From: Lachnospiraceae bacterium
GTDB taxonomy: Bacteria; Bacillota; Clostridia; Lachnospirales; Lachnospiraceae
NCBI GenBank assembly: GCA_024691065.1
Contig: JAILOA010000276.1
Coordinates: 1 to 6,247, forward strand
Direction: 5' to 3'
Length of the DNA: 6,247 nt
The notes under the pieces were generated by a model. That model did not search any database. It was not told where the DNA came from and worked only from the letters and a program-made list of their open reading frames with translations. A program made the position numbers and the translations under genes. Below, piece by piece: positions 1 to 5,979 of the stretch; positions within the stretch are counted from its first letter, which is position 1; every line of letters starts with the position of its first letter.

Positions 1-1
1 G

Positions 2-940
2 TTTGAGGAGTGTAAAAAGTTGGTGCTTAGAGCGACAGCGCCGTTGGGCAGTAAATATACCGATATTGTAAAAAGCGGATTTGAGAATCGCTGGATTGAT
101 GTTTATCCGAATAAGGGAAAGAGGAGTGGTGCATTTTCTTCAGGAACCTATGATTCCAACCCGATTATACTTAGCAATTACATGGGTGTATTGGATTCGG
201 TTTCTACAATCGCCCATGAGATGGGGCATAGTATGCACTCATGGTTTTCGAATCATACCCAGCAGCCTCAAAATGCTGAATATACTATATTTGTGGCAGA
301 AGTTGCATCAACGGTTAATGAGATTCTCTTGATTGAAATGCTTCTAAAGGACAATGAGGAGATAATGCAGGAAATGAAAGAGAAGAAAGAGAGTGGGCAG
401 GAACCTGAGATAGACGATTTTTCGCTTCTTATGGCCAGATTTTCTCTTTTGAATCATTATTTGGAGAGCTTCAAGGGAACTGTGTTCAGACAGACCATGT
501 TTGCCGAGTTTGAGAAGAAGGCTCATGACAAGGCAGAGCAGGGCGAAGCATTAAATGCAACGGTCTTTAATGACATTTACAAAGAGCTTATCAAGGATTA
601 TTTTGGCCCTGAACTTGTGATAGATGATGAGGTTCAGTACGAATGGGCGAGAATACCACATTTTTACAGTCCGTTCTATGTATATAAATATGCAACCAGC
701 TATGCGGCTTCGGTTGCAATTGCCGATGGAATCCTGAATGGTGGACAGGAGAATGTTGATAATTATCTTAAGTTCCTTACGCTCGGTGGCTCCTTAGATC
801 CGCTCGATGAATTAAAGGTTGCCGGTGTTGACTGGAGCACGAAAGGGCCAATGGACAAGGCATTAGAGAGATTTGGAGAAATTTTAAATGATGCGTGTGA
901 TGTTTATGACAGACTTATGGGTGTGAAAATCAAATTCTGA
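2..940 (+). CDS. pepF: Oligoendopeptidase F (M3B metallopeptidase), C-terminal part
   Basis: This zinc metallopeptidase cleaves short peptides in the cytoplasm. The reading frame is open from base 2 to the TGA at 938-940, giving 312 visible residues. Full family members are about 600 residues, so the N-terminal half lies before the window. The TTG at position 20 is internal, not the true start. The zinc site HEMGH is at visible residues 72-76 (bases 215-229). The third ligand Glu lies in FVAEVAST at residue 100, the usual distance for family M3. The substrate-binding HFYSPFYVYKY stretch is at residues 220-230. Upstream, WIDVYPNKGKRSGAF and GTYDSNP are typical of PepF. Between the LLIEMLLK helix and LLNHYLESFKGTVFRQ there is a charged segment that appears about 20 residues longer than I expect. 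No hairpin terminator is visible after the stop. The family call is very secure; the PepF rather than PepB subtype is inferred. Confidence 0.95.
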   Translation, partial: FEECKKLVLRATAPLGSKYTDIVKSGFENRWIDVYPNKGKRSGAFSSGTYDSNPIILSNYMGVLDSVSTIAHEMGHSMHSWFSNHTQQPQNAEYTIFVAEVASTVNEILLIEMLLKDNEEIMQEMKEKKESGQEPEIDDFSLLMARFSLLNHYLESFKGTVFRQTMFAEFEKKAHDKAEQGEALNATVFNDIYKELIKDYFGPELVIDDEVQYEWARIPHFYSPFYVYKYATSYAASVAIADGILNGGQENVDNYLKFLTLGGSLDPLDELKVAGVDWSTKGPMDKALERFGEILNDACDVYDRLMGVKIKF

Positions 941-961
941 TGTATAGGACGAAAACATATA

Positions 962-1018
962 TTTTATAAAAGTTTTATATAAGTTTTTATAGACTTTATG
1001 GTTGTTTTATGGTAAAAA
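962..1018. other. Helically phased A/T tracts (possible curved DNA)
   Basis: T-runs occur at 962-965, 973-976, 984-988, 995-997 and 1005-1008, followed by an A-run at 1014-1018. Their centres are spaced about 11, 11.5, 10, 10.5 and 9.5 bases apart, averaging 10.5, which is one helical turn. Runs phased this way are known to bend DNA. The tract lies just after pepF and about 200 bases before the flavodoxin gene. Curvature is predicted, and any role at a promoter is inference. Confidence 0.45.
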
Positions 1019-1213
1019 TGTTATATGACTTGATGCATAAACAGAGGGAAGTTGTCTTTATATGTAAGTGAAAGCTATTTAATACAATGAGGCAGACTTA
1101 AATGTAATGTGAAAGGCGTAAAACAGGATATGGAGCGGCTTTTCGTTCATTGTCAGGGAGCGAATTGCGAATGCTTGTTTTACTCAATATTACTGAATGT
1201 TTTTACAATAATT

Positions 1214-1219
1214 AGGGGG
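1214..1219 (+). promoter_or_regulatory. Ribosome binding site deciding the flavodoxin start
   Basis: AGGGGG at 1214-1219 (AGGGGGT with the next base) resembles the AGGAGGT consensus. It is followed by two adjacent ATG codons at 1223 and 1226. The spacing is 3 bases to the first and 6 to the second, so the second ATG is favoured. It also argues against the longer in-frame start at 1109. Confidence 0.6.
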
Positions 1220-1225
1220 TCAATG

Positions 1226-1702
1226 ATGGATAAAATATTGGTTGCTTATTTTAGTGCCAGTGGCGTGACAAAGAAACTTGCTGAGAAAATAGCCAATGTT
1301 ATTAATGGGGATTTATATGAAATTGTTCCGGAAGAGCCTTATACAAGTGAGGATCTTGATTGGGAGAATAAAAACAGCAGAAGTACACTTGAAATGAATG
1401 ACAGATCTATCCGTCCGGCAATTAAAGAAAAAGTAAAAGGAATGGAAGATTATGATGTTATCTATTTGGGATTTCCGATATGGTGGTATCGTGAACCTTC
1501 AATAATCGATACATTTATGGAATCATATTCTTTTACCGGAAAGAAAATAGTTCCGTTTGTGACTTCGGGAGGAAGTGGCCTTGGCATAGCAGGCAGGAAT
1601 ATCCAGGATTTGGCAAGTGGTTCACTTGTTCTCGGCGGAGAAAGATTCGAGGCGGATGTTACCGAAGAGGAATTAAAGACGTGGGCTTTGAAATGGCTTT
1701 AA
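1226..1702 (+). CDS. Flavodoxin-like protein
   Basis: This is a small FMN-binding protein of the flavodoxin fold, probably a cytoplasmic electron carrier or NAD(P)H-linked reductase. It has 158 residues from the ATG at 1226, or 159 from the ATG at 1223. The first strand, KILVAYFSASGVTKKLA, ends in the S-x-S-G-x-T phosphate-binding loop (residues 10-15). The second FMN loop is LGFPIWWYREP (81-91) and the third is FVTSGGSGLG (111-120). Together these match the Flavodoxin_4-type group of stand-alone flavodoxins common in Clostridia. It has no heme, iron-sulfur or membrane segments. An in-frame extension back to 1109 adds 39 codons with no family resemblance and is best treated as untranslated. 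No terminator separates it from the aldolase 53 bases downstream, so the two may share a transcript. The redox partner cannot be told from the sequence. Confidence 0.88.
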   Translation: MDKILVAYFSASGVTKKLAEKIANVINGDLYEIVPEEPYTSEDLDWENKNSRSTLEMNDRSIRPAIKEKVKGMEDYDVIYLGFPIWWYREPSIIDTFMESYSFTGKKIVPFVTSGGSGLGIAGRNIQDLASGSLVLGGERFEADVTEEELKTWALKWL

Positions 1703-1724
1703 TATAACGCAGGTCTAGATAATA

Positions 1725-1730
1725 TATAAT
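1725..1730 (+). promoter_or_regulatory. Possible -10 element before the aldolase gene
   Basis: A perfect TATAAT lies 25 bases before the aldolase ATG, in the gap after the flavodoxin stop. The hexamer 17 bases upstream (ATATAA) does not resemble a -35 box, and there is no TGn extension. It may be a weak internal promoter or chance in AT-rich DNA. Confidence 0.25.
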
Positions 1731-1755
1731 ATTCAAATATTTACGGAGGAAAAAA

Positions 1756-2442
1756 ATGTTATTAGAAGAGTTAAGACAAAAGGTTGTTGATTATGGAAAT
1801 CAGTTAATTTCATCCGGACTTACAGTAGGTACTGCCGGAAATATCAGTATGTTTGATCCTGAGACCGGATATATGGTAATAAGTCCATCAGGTATCCCTT
1901 ATGCTAAGACAACAGCAGAGGACGTTGTAGTTATGGATCTTAAGGGAAATATCATAGAAAGCGACCGTAAACCATCAAGTGAAAATGGCTTGCACGCTGC
2001 ATTTTATTTGGAGAAGCCTGAGGCTCGTGCGGTAGTACATGCGCATTCAATGTATTGTACAACTCTTGCATGTGCCGGTATCGATTTGCAGGCAACACAT
2101 TATGCAATTGCTGATGCAGGAGTCGCTACATTACCTACGATTCCTTACGCAACTTACGGAACTCCTGAGCTTGCTGAGTTAGTTCGTGAAGAACTTCGTG
2201 AATCCGATAGCAAGGCATTTCTTATGGCTAATCACGGAATGGTTGCTTACGGCGATTCCCTGGAGAAAGCATTTGCAATGGCAATGACCGCTGAGTGGTG
2301 TGCACAGGTTCAGTGGCGCGCAATGGCAATCTCAGTTCCTAATATTCTTACCGATGAGCAGATGGACGAGGTTATAGAGCATTACAAGACCTACGGCCAG
2401 GCAAAGACTGATGACAAGTCATCACAGGGATATTTTGGATAA
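1756..2442 (+). CDS. fucA: Class II aldolase, L-fuculose-phosphate aldolase type
   Basis: This zinc-dependent class II aldolase/adducin-family enzyme has 228 residues, close to the family norm. FucA splits L-fuculose 1-phosphate into dihydroxyacetone phosphate and L-lactaldehyde. The phosphate-binding GTAGNIS is at residues 25-31, ISPSG at 42-46 and KPSSE at 72-76. Zinc ligands are His95 and His97 (VVHAHS) and His160 (MANHG), with Glu76 as the likely catalytic acid. This pattern follows E. coli FucA residue for residue. The start is supported by GGAGGA at 1745-1750, five bases before the ATG. No fucose kinase, isomerase or sugar transporter is adjacent, so the physiological substrate is uncertain. 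It might act on 5-deoxyribulose 1-phosphate from SAM salvage, or be an epimerase or dehydratase of the same superfamily. A strong terminator follows at 2561-2614. Confidence 0.85.
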   Translation: MLLEELRQKVVDYGNQLISSGLTVGTAGNISMFDPETGYMVISPSGIPYAKTTAEDVVVMDLKGNIIESDRKPSSENGLHAAFYLEKPEARAVVHAHSMYCTTLACAGIDLQATHYAIADAGVATLPTIPYATYGTPELAELVREELRESDSKAFLMANHGMVAYGDSLEKAFAMAMTAEWCAQVQWRAMAISVPNILTDEQMDEVIEHYKTYGQAKTDDKSSQGYFG

Positions 2443-2493
2443 TGTAAATAATGTCTGATTTATAAAAGTTATCAGAAATTTTTGGATAGTTAT

Positions 2494-2508
2494 AATCAAT
2501 AATTGATT
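2494..2508. repeat. 15-bp perfect palindrome after the aldolase gene
   Basis: AATCAAT, one central A, then ATTGATT. It lies in the AT-rich stretch between the aldolase stop and the terminator. Nearby, the 13-mer TGATTTATAAAAG occurs twice, at 2456-2468 and 2504-2516. Function unknown; chance is possible at this base composition. Confidence 0.35.
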
Positions 2509-2551
2509 TATAAAAGGTCGATGGAATAATTCGGAAAATAAACAATTATAT

Positions 2552-2614
2552 AAAAAAATGTACCGGCTTACAGGTGCCAGATTGTATCTGATACTTGTAG
2601 GCCGGTATTTTTTT
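2552..2614. terminator. Bidirectional intrinsic terminator between convergent genes
   Basis: Two 22-base arms, 2561-2582 and 2586-2607, enclose a TGT loop. The outer seven pairs (TACCGGC with GCCGGTA) are perfect. The remaining fifteen contain three G-U wobbles and one C-A mismatch on the plus-strand RNA. A T7 run follows at 2608-2614 and an A7 run precedes at 2552-2558, so the hairpin can terminate transcription from either side. It would serve the aldolase gene on the plus strand and the EamA transporter on the minus strand. The plus-strand RNA carries the wobbles as G-U, whereas the minus-strand RNA would have A-C mismatches, so termination should be stronger for the aldolase side. Confidence 0.88.
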
Positions 2615-2651
2615 AATTCACTTTTTTGATTTTGTTTTTTGTTTTTCACAT

Positions 2652-2751
2652 ATCATATAATCCTATAGTAGGATTTTGGTATTATATGATTTTTCTGATT
2701 TTCTAGATATATATAATTCTATTATAGGATTTTGATATTATATGATTTTTT
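2652..2751. repeat. Two imperfect 56-bp-spaced folding repeats
   Basis: Positions 2655-2694 and 2711-2750 match at 36 of 40 bases with an offset of 56. In copy 1, ATCATATAAT (2652-2661) and ATTATATGAT (2681-2690) are perfect inverted arms. A second inverted pair inside, AATCCTA/TAGGATT, surrounds a TAG centre. In copy 2 the inner stem keeps pairing through a U-G wobble, and the outer stem keeps at least seven pairs. Each copy ends in a T-run (2690-2694 and 2746-2751), giving a terminator-like shape on the plus strand. The element sits in the convergent gap, outside any gene. It may be an accessory terminator, a duplicated protein site or a small dispersed repeat. Confidence 0.65.
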
Positions 2752-2816
2752 GCTTAGTATCTTTATTGCGAGTGTAATTGATTTTGAGTTGCTTTGTTGA
2801 TTATTTATTAGCAAGC

Positions 2817-3854
2817 TTACCTTTTTTTCAATTTATTTGGGATTGGAAGCTGGGATAGAATGATTGCGAAAAATACAATTGAGCATCCCAGAGTTTCTCT
2901 TGGAGTTAGATATTCATGCAATAAAAGCGCCGAGGATATAACCGCAAATACCGATTCTGTAGATAAAATGAGTGATGCAATGGTGGCCTCGGTATATTTT
3001 TGACCTATAATCTGCAAGGTATAGGCGATGCCACAACTCATAATACCCGAATAAAGCAGCGGCTTGTAAGCTGACAATATATCAGCAACTACAGGTGTTT
3101 CAAAAATAAACATAAGAATAATTGATATGATTCCACCTACGAAAAATTGTAAGCAGGAGAGGAGCACACCGTCGACCTCCTGTGCAAATTTTTCTATATA
3201 CAGGATGTGCACCCCATAGAAAAATGCGCATATCAAGGCAAGTATATCACCCTTATTGATTTCTTCGATTTGGCCTTGTTTTATGGTTATAAAATAAAGA
3301 CCTATGAAACCAAGGATTACACAAAGCCAGGTAAGAAACGGAATCTTTTTTTTCAGAAAAATACCGATAATCGGTACAAAGAATATGTACAATGCATTTA
3401 TAAAAGCTATCTTTCCTGCGGTTGAATAGTAAAATGCAAATTGCTGAAAGTTGCTTGCGAGACAGAATGCAATGCCCAGTATAAAACCGTATTTGAGAGC
3501 TTTTTTGCTGAAGATACCGTTAGTAGTGTTGTTTCTGTTATCGGATGCCTGCGAGTCTGTCCTGTTTTGTTTGATGTCGGATGCTTTCGAGTCTGTCCTG
3601 TTTTGTTTGATGTCGGATTCTTTCGAGCCTTTACCGGCATTTTCACCGGCAGAAACTTTCTTTGCTTTATGATTTCGTATAAGTACCACCGGTAGCAGGA
3701 AAAGCGCACCCATAATGGTCCTTACGCCATTATATGTAAATGCATCGACCTTTTCCATTCCGACGCTTTGAGCTACGAATGAAGCTCCCCAGATAATCGC
3801 AGCGGTAAATAATATAAGTACCCCCTTAAGGCTTGTGTTACCTTTCTTTTCCAT
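2817..3854 (-). CDS. DMT-superfamily EamA transporter with an expanded loop
   Basis: This inner-membrane carrier of the drug/metabolite transporter superfamily has 345 residues against the usual 290-310. It shows two EamA halves of about five membrane helices each, roughly residues 10-190 and 203-336. Signature stretches are AAIIWGASFVAQSVGMEKVDAFTYNGVR near the N-terminus and LSTESVFAVISSALLLHE (298-314) in the second half. The extra length is a polar loop (about 62-117) between helices 2 and 3, containing 12-residue repeats of the type SDIKQNRTDS. By the positive-inside pattern it should face the cytoplasm. The ATG at 3854 is the only plausible start; AAAGGA lies 13 bases upstream, longer than usual. 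A strong promoter is present on the minus strand at 3925-3953. The substrate (an amino acid, sugar or other metabolite) cannot be inferred from sequence. Confidence 0.93.
   Translation of the reverse strand: MEKKGNTSLKGVLILFTAAIIWGASFVAQSVGMEKVDAFTYNGVRTIMGALFLLPVVLIRNHKAKKVSAGENAGKGSKESDIKQNRTDSKASDIKQNRTDSQASDNRNNTTNGIFSKKALKYGFILGIAFCLASNFQQFAFYYSTAGKIAFINALYIFFVPIIGIFLKKKIPFLTWLCVILGFIGLYFITIKQGQIEEINKGDILALICAFFYGVHILYIEKFAQEVDGVLLSCLQFFVGGIISIILMFIFETPVVADILSAYKPLLYSGIMSCGIAYTLQIIGQKYTEATIASLILSTESVFAVISSALLLHEYLTPRETLGCSIVFFAIILSQLPIPNKLKKR
3541..3628. repeat. 36-bp in-frame tandem repeat inside the EamA gene
   Basis: Units begin at 3541, 3577 and 3613, each starting TCGGAT. The first two are 34/36 identical and the third is partial. 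On the coding strand they add 12-residue units (about residues 76-105) rich in Ser, Asp, Asn, Lys and Arg. A degenerate further copy may follow (SDNRNNTTN). The period is a multiple of three, so copy-number change would keep the frame. Confidence 0.93.
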
Positions 3855-3865
3855 AATGTATTACA

Positions 3866-3880
3866 TATCCTTTCCGGATA
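3866..3880 (-). promoter_or_regulatory. Small hairpin covering the EamA ribosome binding site
   Basis: Read on the minus strand, TATCC-GGAAA-GGATA forms a 5-bp stem with a 5-base loop, and the AAAGGA binding site lies in its loop and 3' arm. Immediately after comes an ATG followed directly by TAA (3866-3861), in frame with the real start 12 bases on. The stem is short, so its effect on translation is uncertain. Confidence 0.3.
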
Positions 3881-3924
3881 AAATGCTATAGTAAAATTGT
3901 GTTATAAAAAATTACGCAAGAAAC

Positions 3925-3953
3925 ATTTTATAAATTGTTTTATTGGATGTCAA
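3925..3953 (-). promoter_or_regulatory. Sigma-A promoter for the EamA transporter
   Basis: On the minus strand a perfect TTGACA (3953-3948) is followed by a 17-base spacer and TAAAAT (3930-3925), a five-of-six match to the -10 box. Transcription would begin near 3918, giving a leader of about 64 bases. AT-rich DNA just upstream, including a TTATTTAA/TTAAATAA palindrome at 3963-3980, could act as an UP element or a regulator site. Confidence 0.75.
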
Positions 3954-3999
3954 GAAAAAGGCTTATTTAATTTTAAATAAAAATGGAATTAAAATAGAG

Positions 4000-4058
4000 C
4001 ATTGAGCGAAATAGAATAATGGGAAAACCAGAACATTGAGAAAAAATTGAACATTGAG
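4000..4058. repeat. Three copies of CATTGAG in the divergent promoter region
   Basis: CATTGAG is at 4000-4006, 4034-4040 and 4052-4058; the last two share the longer GAACATTGAGA. ATTGAA (4046-4051) also pairs with TTCAAT (4069-4074) as an inverted repeat. The cluster lies between the two divergent promoters. A regulator-binding array is possible but unproven. The rest of the 339-base gap holds no gene I can support. Confidence 0.4.
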
Positions 4059-4113
4059 ATAAAACCGATTCAATAAATGTACGAAGGACAACAAGGGAAA
4101 AATAACAATTTCC

Positions 4114-4148
4114 TAATTATTTATTGCATAATTAAACATAAATAATTA
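4114..4148. promoter_or_regulatory. Inverted repeat over the NhaC promoter (possible operator)
   Basis: TAATTATTTAT (4114-4124) and ATAAATAATTA (4138-4148) are perfect 11-base inverted arms separated by 13 bases. The left arm ends on the first base of the -35 box, and the right arm fills the spacer and overlaps the first two bases of the -10 box. This placement suits a dimeric repressor. Pure A/T arms make chance formation more likely than usual. Confidence 0.45.
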
Positions 4149-4152
4149 TAAT
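4124..4152 (+). promoter_or_regulatory. Promoter for the NhaC-family gene
   Basis: A perfect TATAAT at 4147-4152 lies 17 bases after TTGCAT (4124-4129), a three-of-six match to the -35 box. The predicted start near 4159 leaves a leader of about 35 bases before the ATG at 4194. The weak -35 box would fit a gene needing activation or tightly controlled by the overlapping inverted repeat. Confidence 0.55.
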
Positions 4153-4193
4153 ATACCTATGTGTTTTGATTCTTGAAAAAACGGAGGAAAATT

Positions 4194-5900
4194 ATGAAAA
4201 GGAAACAAATTGTATTTTTAATTGTCTCTTTGGCAGTTTTGGTAACACTGATAGTAGTCACTATAATGACCCCTAATAGCGTGGATCCCGAGAATTATAC
4301 ACCGAATATGTATTCGACTATTTTCTCGTTATTTCCGCCTGTAGCGGCTATTATACTGGCGCTTATAACAAAAGAGGTTTACTCTTCTCTGTTCGTAGGA
4401 ATTGTTACGGGTGCAGTCCTTTACTCCAATGGTAATTTCGAGGTTATGATGAATACTATGCTCTACAATGAAGAGGGTGGTATGATTTACAAGCTTGCCG
4501 ACAGCTGGAATGTCGGAATTCTTATATTCCTTGTTGTTCTTGGTATTATGGTGGCACTTATGAATAAGGTAGGTGGTTCTGCGGCTTTTGGTATATGGGC
4601 ATCCAAGCATATTAAATCAAGAGTGGGCACACAGCTTGCTACCATGGTTCTTGGAATTCTTATTTTCGTGGATGATTATTTTAACTGTCTTACGGTAGGT
4701 TCTGTTATGAGGCCTGTAACGGACAGACAAAAGATATCACGTGCAAAACTTGCATATCTTATAGATGCTACGGCGGCGCCGGTTTGTATCATAGCACCTG
4801 TATCCAGCTGGGCTGCGGCGGTTACATCTTCGGTTCCGGAGGATTTTGAAATTAACGGATTTACAATGTTTTTGAGAACCATTCCATATAACTTTTATGC
4901 AATTTTAACACTTATTATGATTGCCGCTATGGTAATTATGAAATTTGAGTTTGGTCCTATGAAAAAGCATGAGAAAAATGCTGTTGAAAAGGGTGATTTA
5001 TTTACTACAGATGCCAGACCTTACGGTGATGCAGATCAGGCAATAGTAACATCCAAGGGAAAGGTTATAGATCTTGTTTTACCTGTTATTATTCTTATAG
5101 CTTGTTGTATTTTCGGAATGGTTTATACAGGTGGTTTCTTCTCGGGAGAGAATTTCGTAACTGCATTTGCAAATGCTGATGCATCTATGGGACTTGTTTT
5201 TGGTAGTATCACAACCCTGATTATTACATTTTGCTTTTATATGATAAGAGGGGTCATTACATTTAAGGAATTTACCGATTGCATACCTGAGGGATTTAAA
5301 GCGATGGTTGCTCCAATCCTTATTCTTACAATGGCTTGGACTCTGTCAGGTATGACCGGACTTCTCGGAGCAAAATATTATGTTCACGATTTGGTAGCTG
5401 CTTCTGCAGGAAGCCTTAATATGTTCCTTCCGATGATTATATTCTTAATCTCGGTATTTCTTGCATTTTCAACAGGAACAAGCTGGGGTACATTTGCCAT
5501 TCTTATTCCTATTGTTTGTAATGTATTTGGCGATGCAGGTTCTCATGAAATGCTTGTTATCGCAACTTCAGCCTGTCTCTCAGGCGCTGTTTGCGGCGAC
5601 CACTGCTCACCGATTTCAGATACAACAATCATGGCGTCGGCCGGAGCTCATTCGGATCACGTAAACCACGTATCCACACAGCTTCCATATGCAATGACCG
5701 CGGCGGCGGTATCAGCTGTAGGATTTTTATTTGCCGGTATTATCGGATATAAGACAGAAAGCTCAATGGCAGTTATTTCACTGCCTATAGCCGTAGTATT
5801 GTTGATTGTTACATTGGTAGTTATCAGAAATGTTACCGGCAAGGGTGAAGGTAATGTGAGTGGTGATGGAAAGAGCGAAAAAGATAAGAGCAGTGATTAG
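4194..5900 (+). CDS. NhaC-family Na+/H+ antiporter or related solute carrier
   Basis: This membrane protein of the NhaC family has 568 residues and about 12 or more hydrophobic segments. The ATG at 4194 is chosen because GGAGGA (4183-4188) sits five bases upstream; an in-frame TTG at 4173 lies before that site. Conserved family stretches include FVDDYFNCLTVGSVMRP (158-174), DATAAPVCIIAPVSSWAA (191-208), STGTSWGTFAILIPI (426-440) and GDHCSPISDTTIMAS (468-482). The Asp and Asn residues in the first and last are probable ion-site residues. A hydrophilic segment at 251-290 separates two halves, and the tail (547-568) is Gly, Ser and Lys rich. NhaC relatives exchange Na+ for H+, but some members carry amino acids or malate/lactate, so the substrate is open. 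Its neighbour downstream is cysK, with no clear terminator between. Confidence 0.92.
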   Translation: MKRKQIVFLIVSLAVLVTLIVVTIMTPNSVDPENYTPNMYSTIFSLFPPVAAIILALITKEVYSSLFVGIVTGAVLYSNGNFEVMMNTMLYNEEGGMIYKLADSWNVGILIFLVVLGIMVALMNKVGGSAAFGIWASKHIKSRVGTQLATMVLGILIFVDDYFNCLTVGSVMRPVTDRQKISRAKLAYLIDATAAPVCIIAPVSSWAAAVTSSVPEDFEINGFTMFLRTIPYNFYAILTLIMIAAMVIMKFEFGPMKKHEKNAVEKGDLFTTDARPYGDADQAIVTSKGKVIDLVLPVIILIACCIFGMVYTGGFFSGENFVTAFANADASMGLVFGSITTLIITFCFYMIRGVITFKEFTDCIPEGFKAMVAPILILTMAWTLSGMTGLLGAKYYVHDLVAASAGSLNMFLPMIIFLISVFLAFSTGTSWGTFAILIPIVCNVFGDAGSHEMLVIATSACLSGAVCGDHCSPISDTTIMASAGAHSDHVNHVSTQLPYAMTAAAVSAVGFLFAGIIGYKTESSMAVISLPIAVVLLIVTLVVIRNVTGKGEGNVSGDGKSEKDKSSD

Positions 5901-5933
5901 TTTTTTTTATCGCTGATGATAATAATTAGATGT

Positions 5934-5962
5934 TTTTCAAATCTTGTTATGGGTGGTAATAT
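5934..5962 (+). promoter_or_regulatory. Possible extended -10 promoter for cysK
   Basis: TTTTCA (5934-5939), a 17-base spacer and TAATAT (5957-5962) preceded directly by TGG, an extended -10 motif. Each hexamer matches consensus at four of six positions. Transcription would start near 5969 and give a leader of about 195 bases containing the hairpins described separately. Confidence 0.35.
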
Positions 5963-5979
5963 GTTTGTGAGCAAGGAAA

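Noticed and set aside
344..526. Minus-strand open frame inside pepF
   Set aside because: It is antisense to a well-supported catalytic-domain coding region and shows no independent signal.
965..979. TATAAAA/TTTTATA palindrome after pepF as a terminator
   Set aside because: It is all A/T in the stem with a one-base centre and no T-run, so it cannot form a stable RNA hairpin.
1109..1225. In-frame N-terminal extension of the flavodoxin gene starting at 1109
   Set aside because: The extra 39 codons do not resemble any flavodoxin, the flavodoxin fold starts at KILVAYFS, and the ribosome binding site lies just before 1223/1226.
2422..2649. Minus-strand open frame of 75 codons in the convergent gap
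   Set aside because: It runs through the terminator and the end of the aldolase gene, has no family resemblance, and has composition typical of AT-rich noncoding DNA.
3541..3628. CRISPR-like array (36-bp repeat units)
   Set aside because: The units are contiguous with no spacers, only about two and a half copies exist, and they are coding.
3407..3709. Open frames overlapping the EamA gene on either strand, including repeat-containing peptides
   Set aside because: They are shadows of the transporter gene, kept open by the 36-bp repeat, whose period is a multiple of three.
4173..4193. TTG start at 4173 for the NhaC-family gene
   Set aside because: GGAGGA at 4183-4188 lies inside the extension and correctly spaced for the ATG at 4194.
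5891..5915. Intrinsic terminator after the NhaC-family gene
   Set aside because: The T8 run (5901-5908) falls in the loop of the only pairing I can find (CAGTGAT with ATCGCTG), and no GC-rich stem precedes it.
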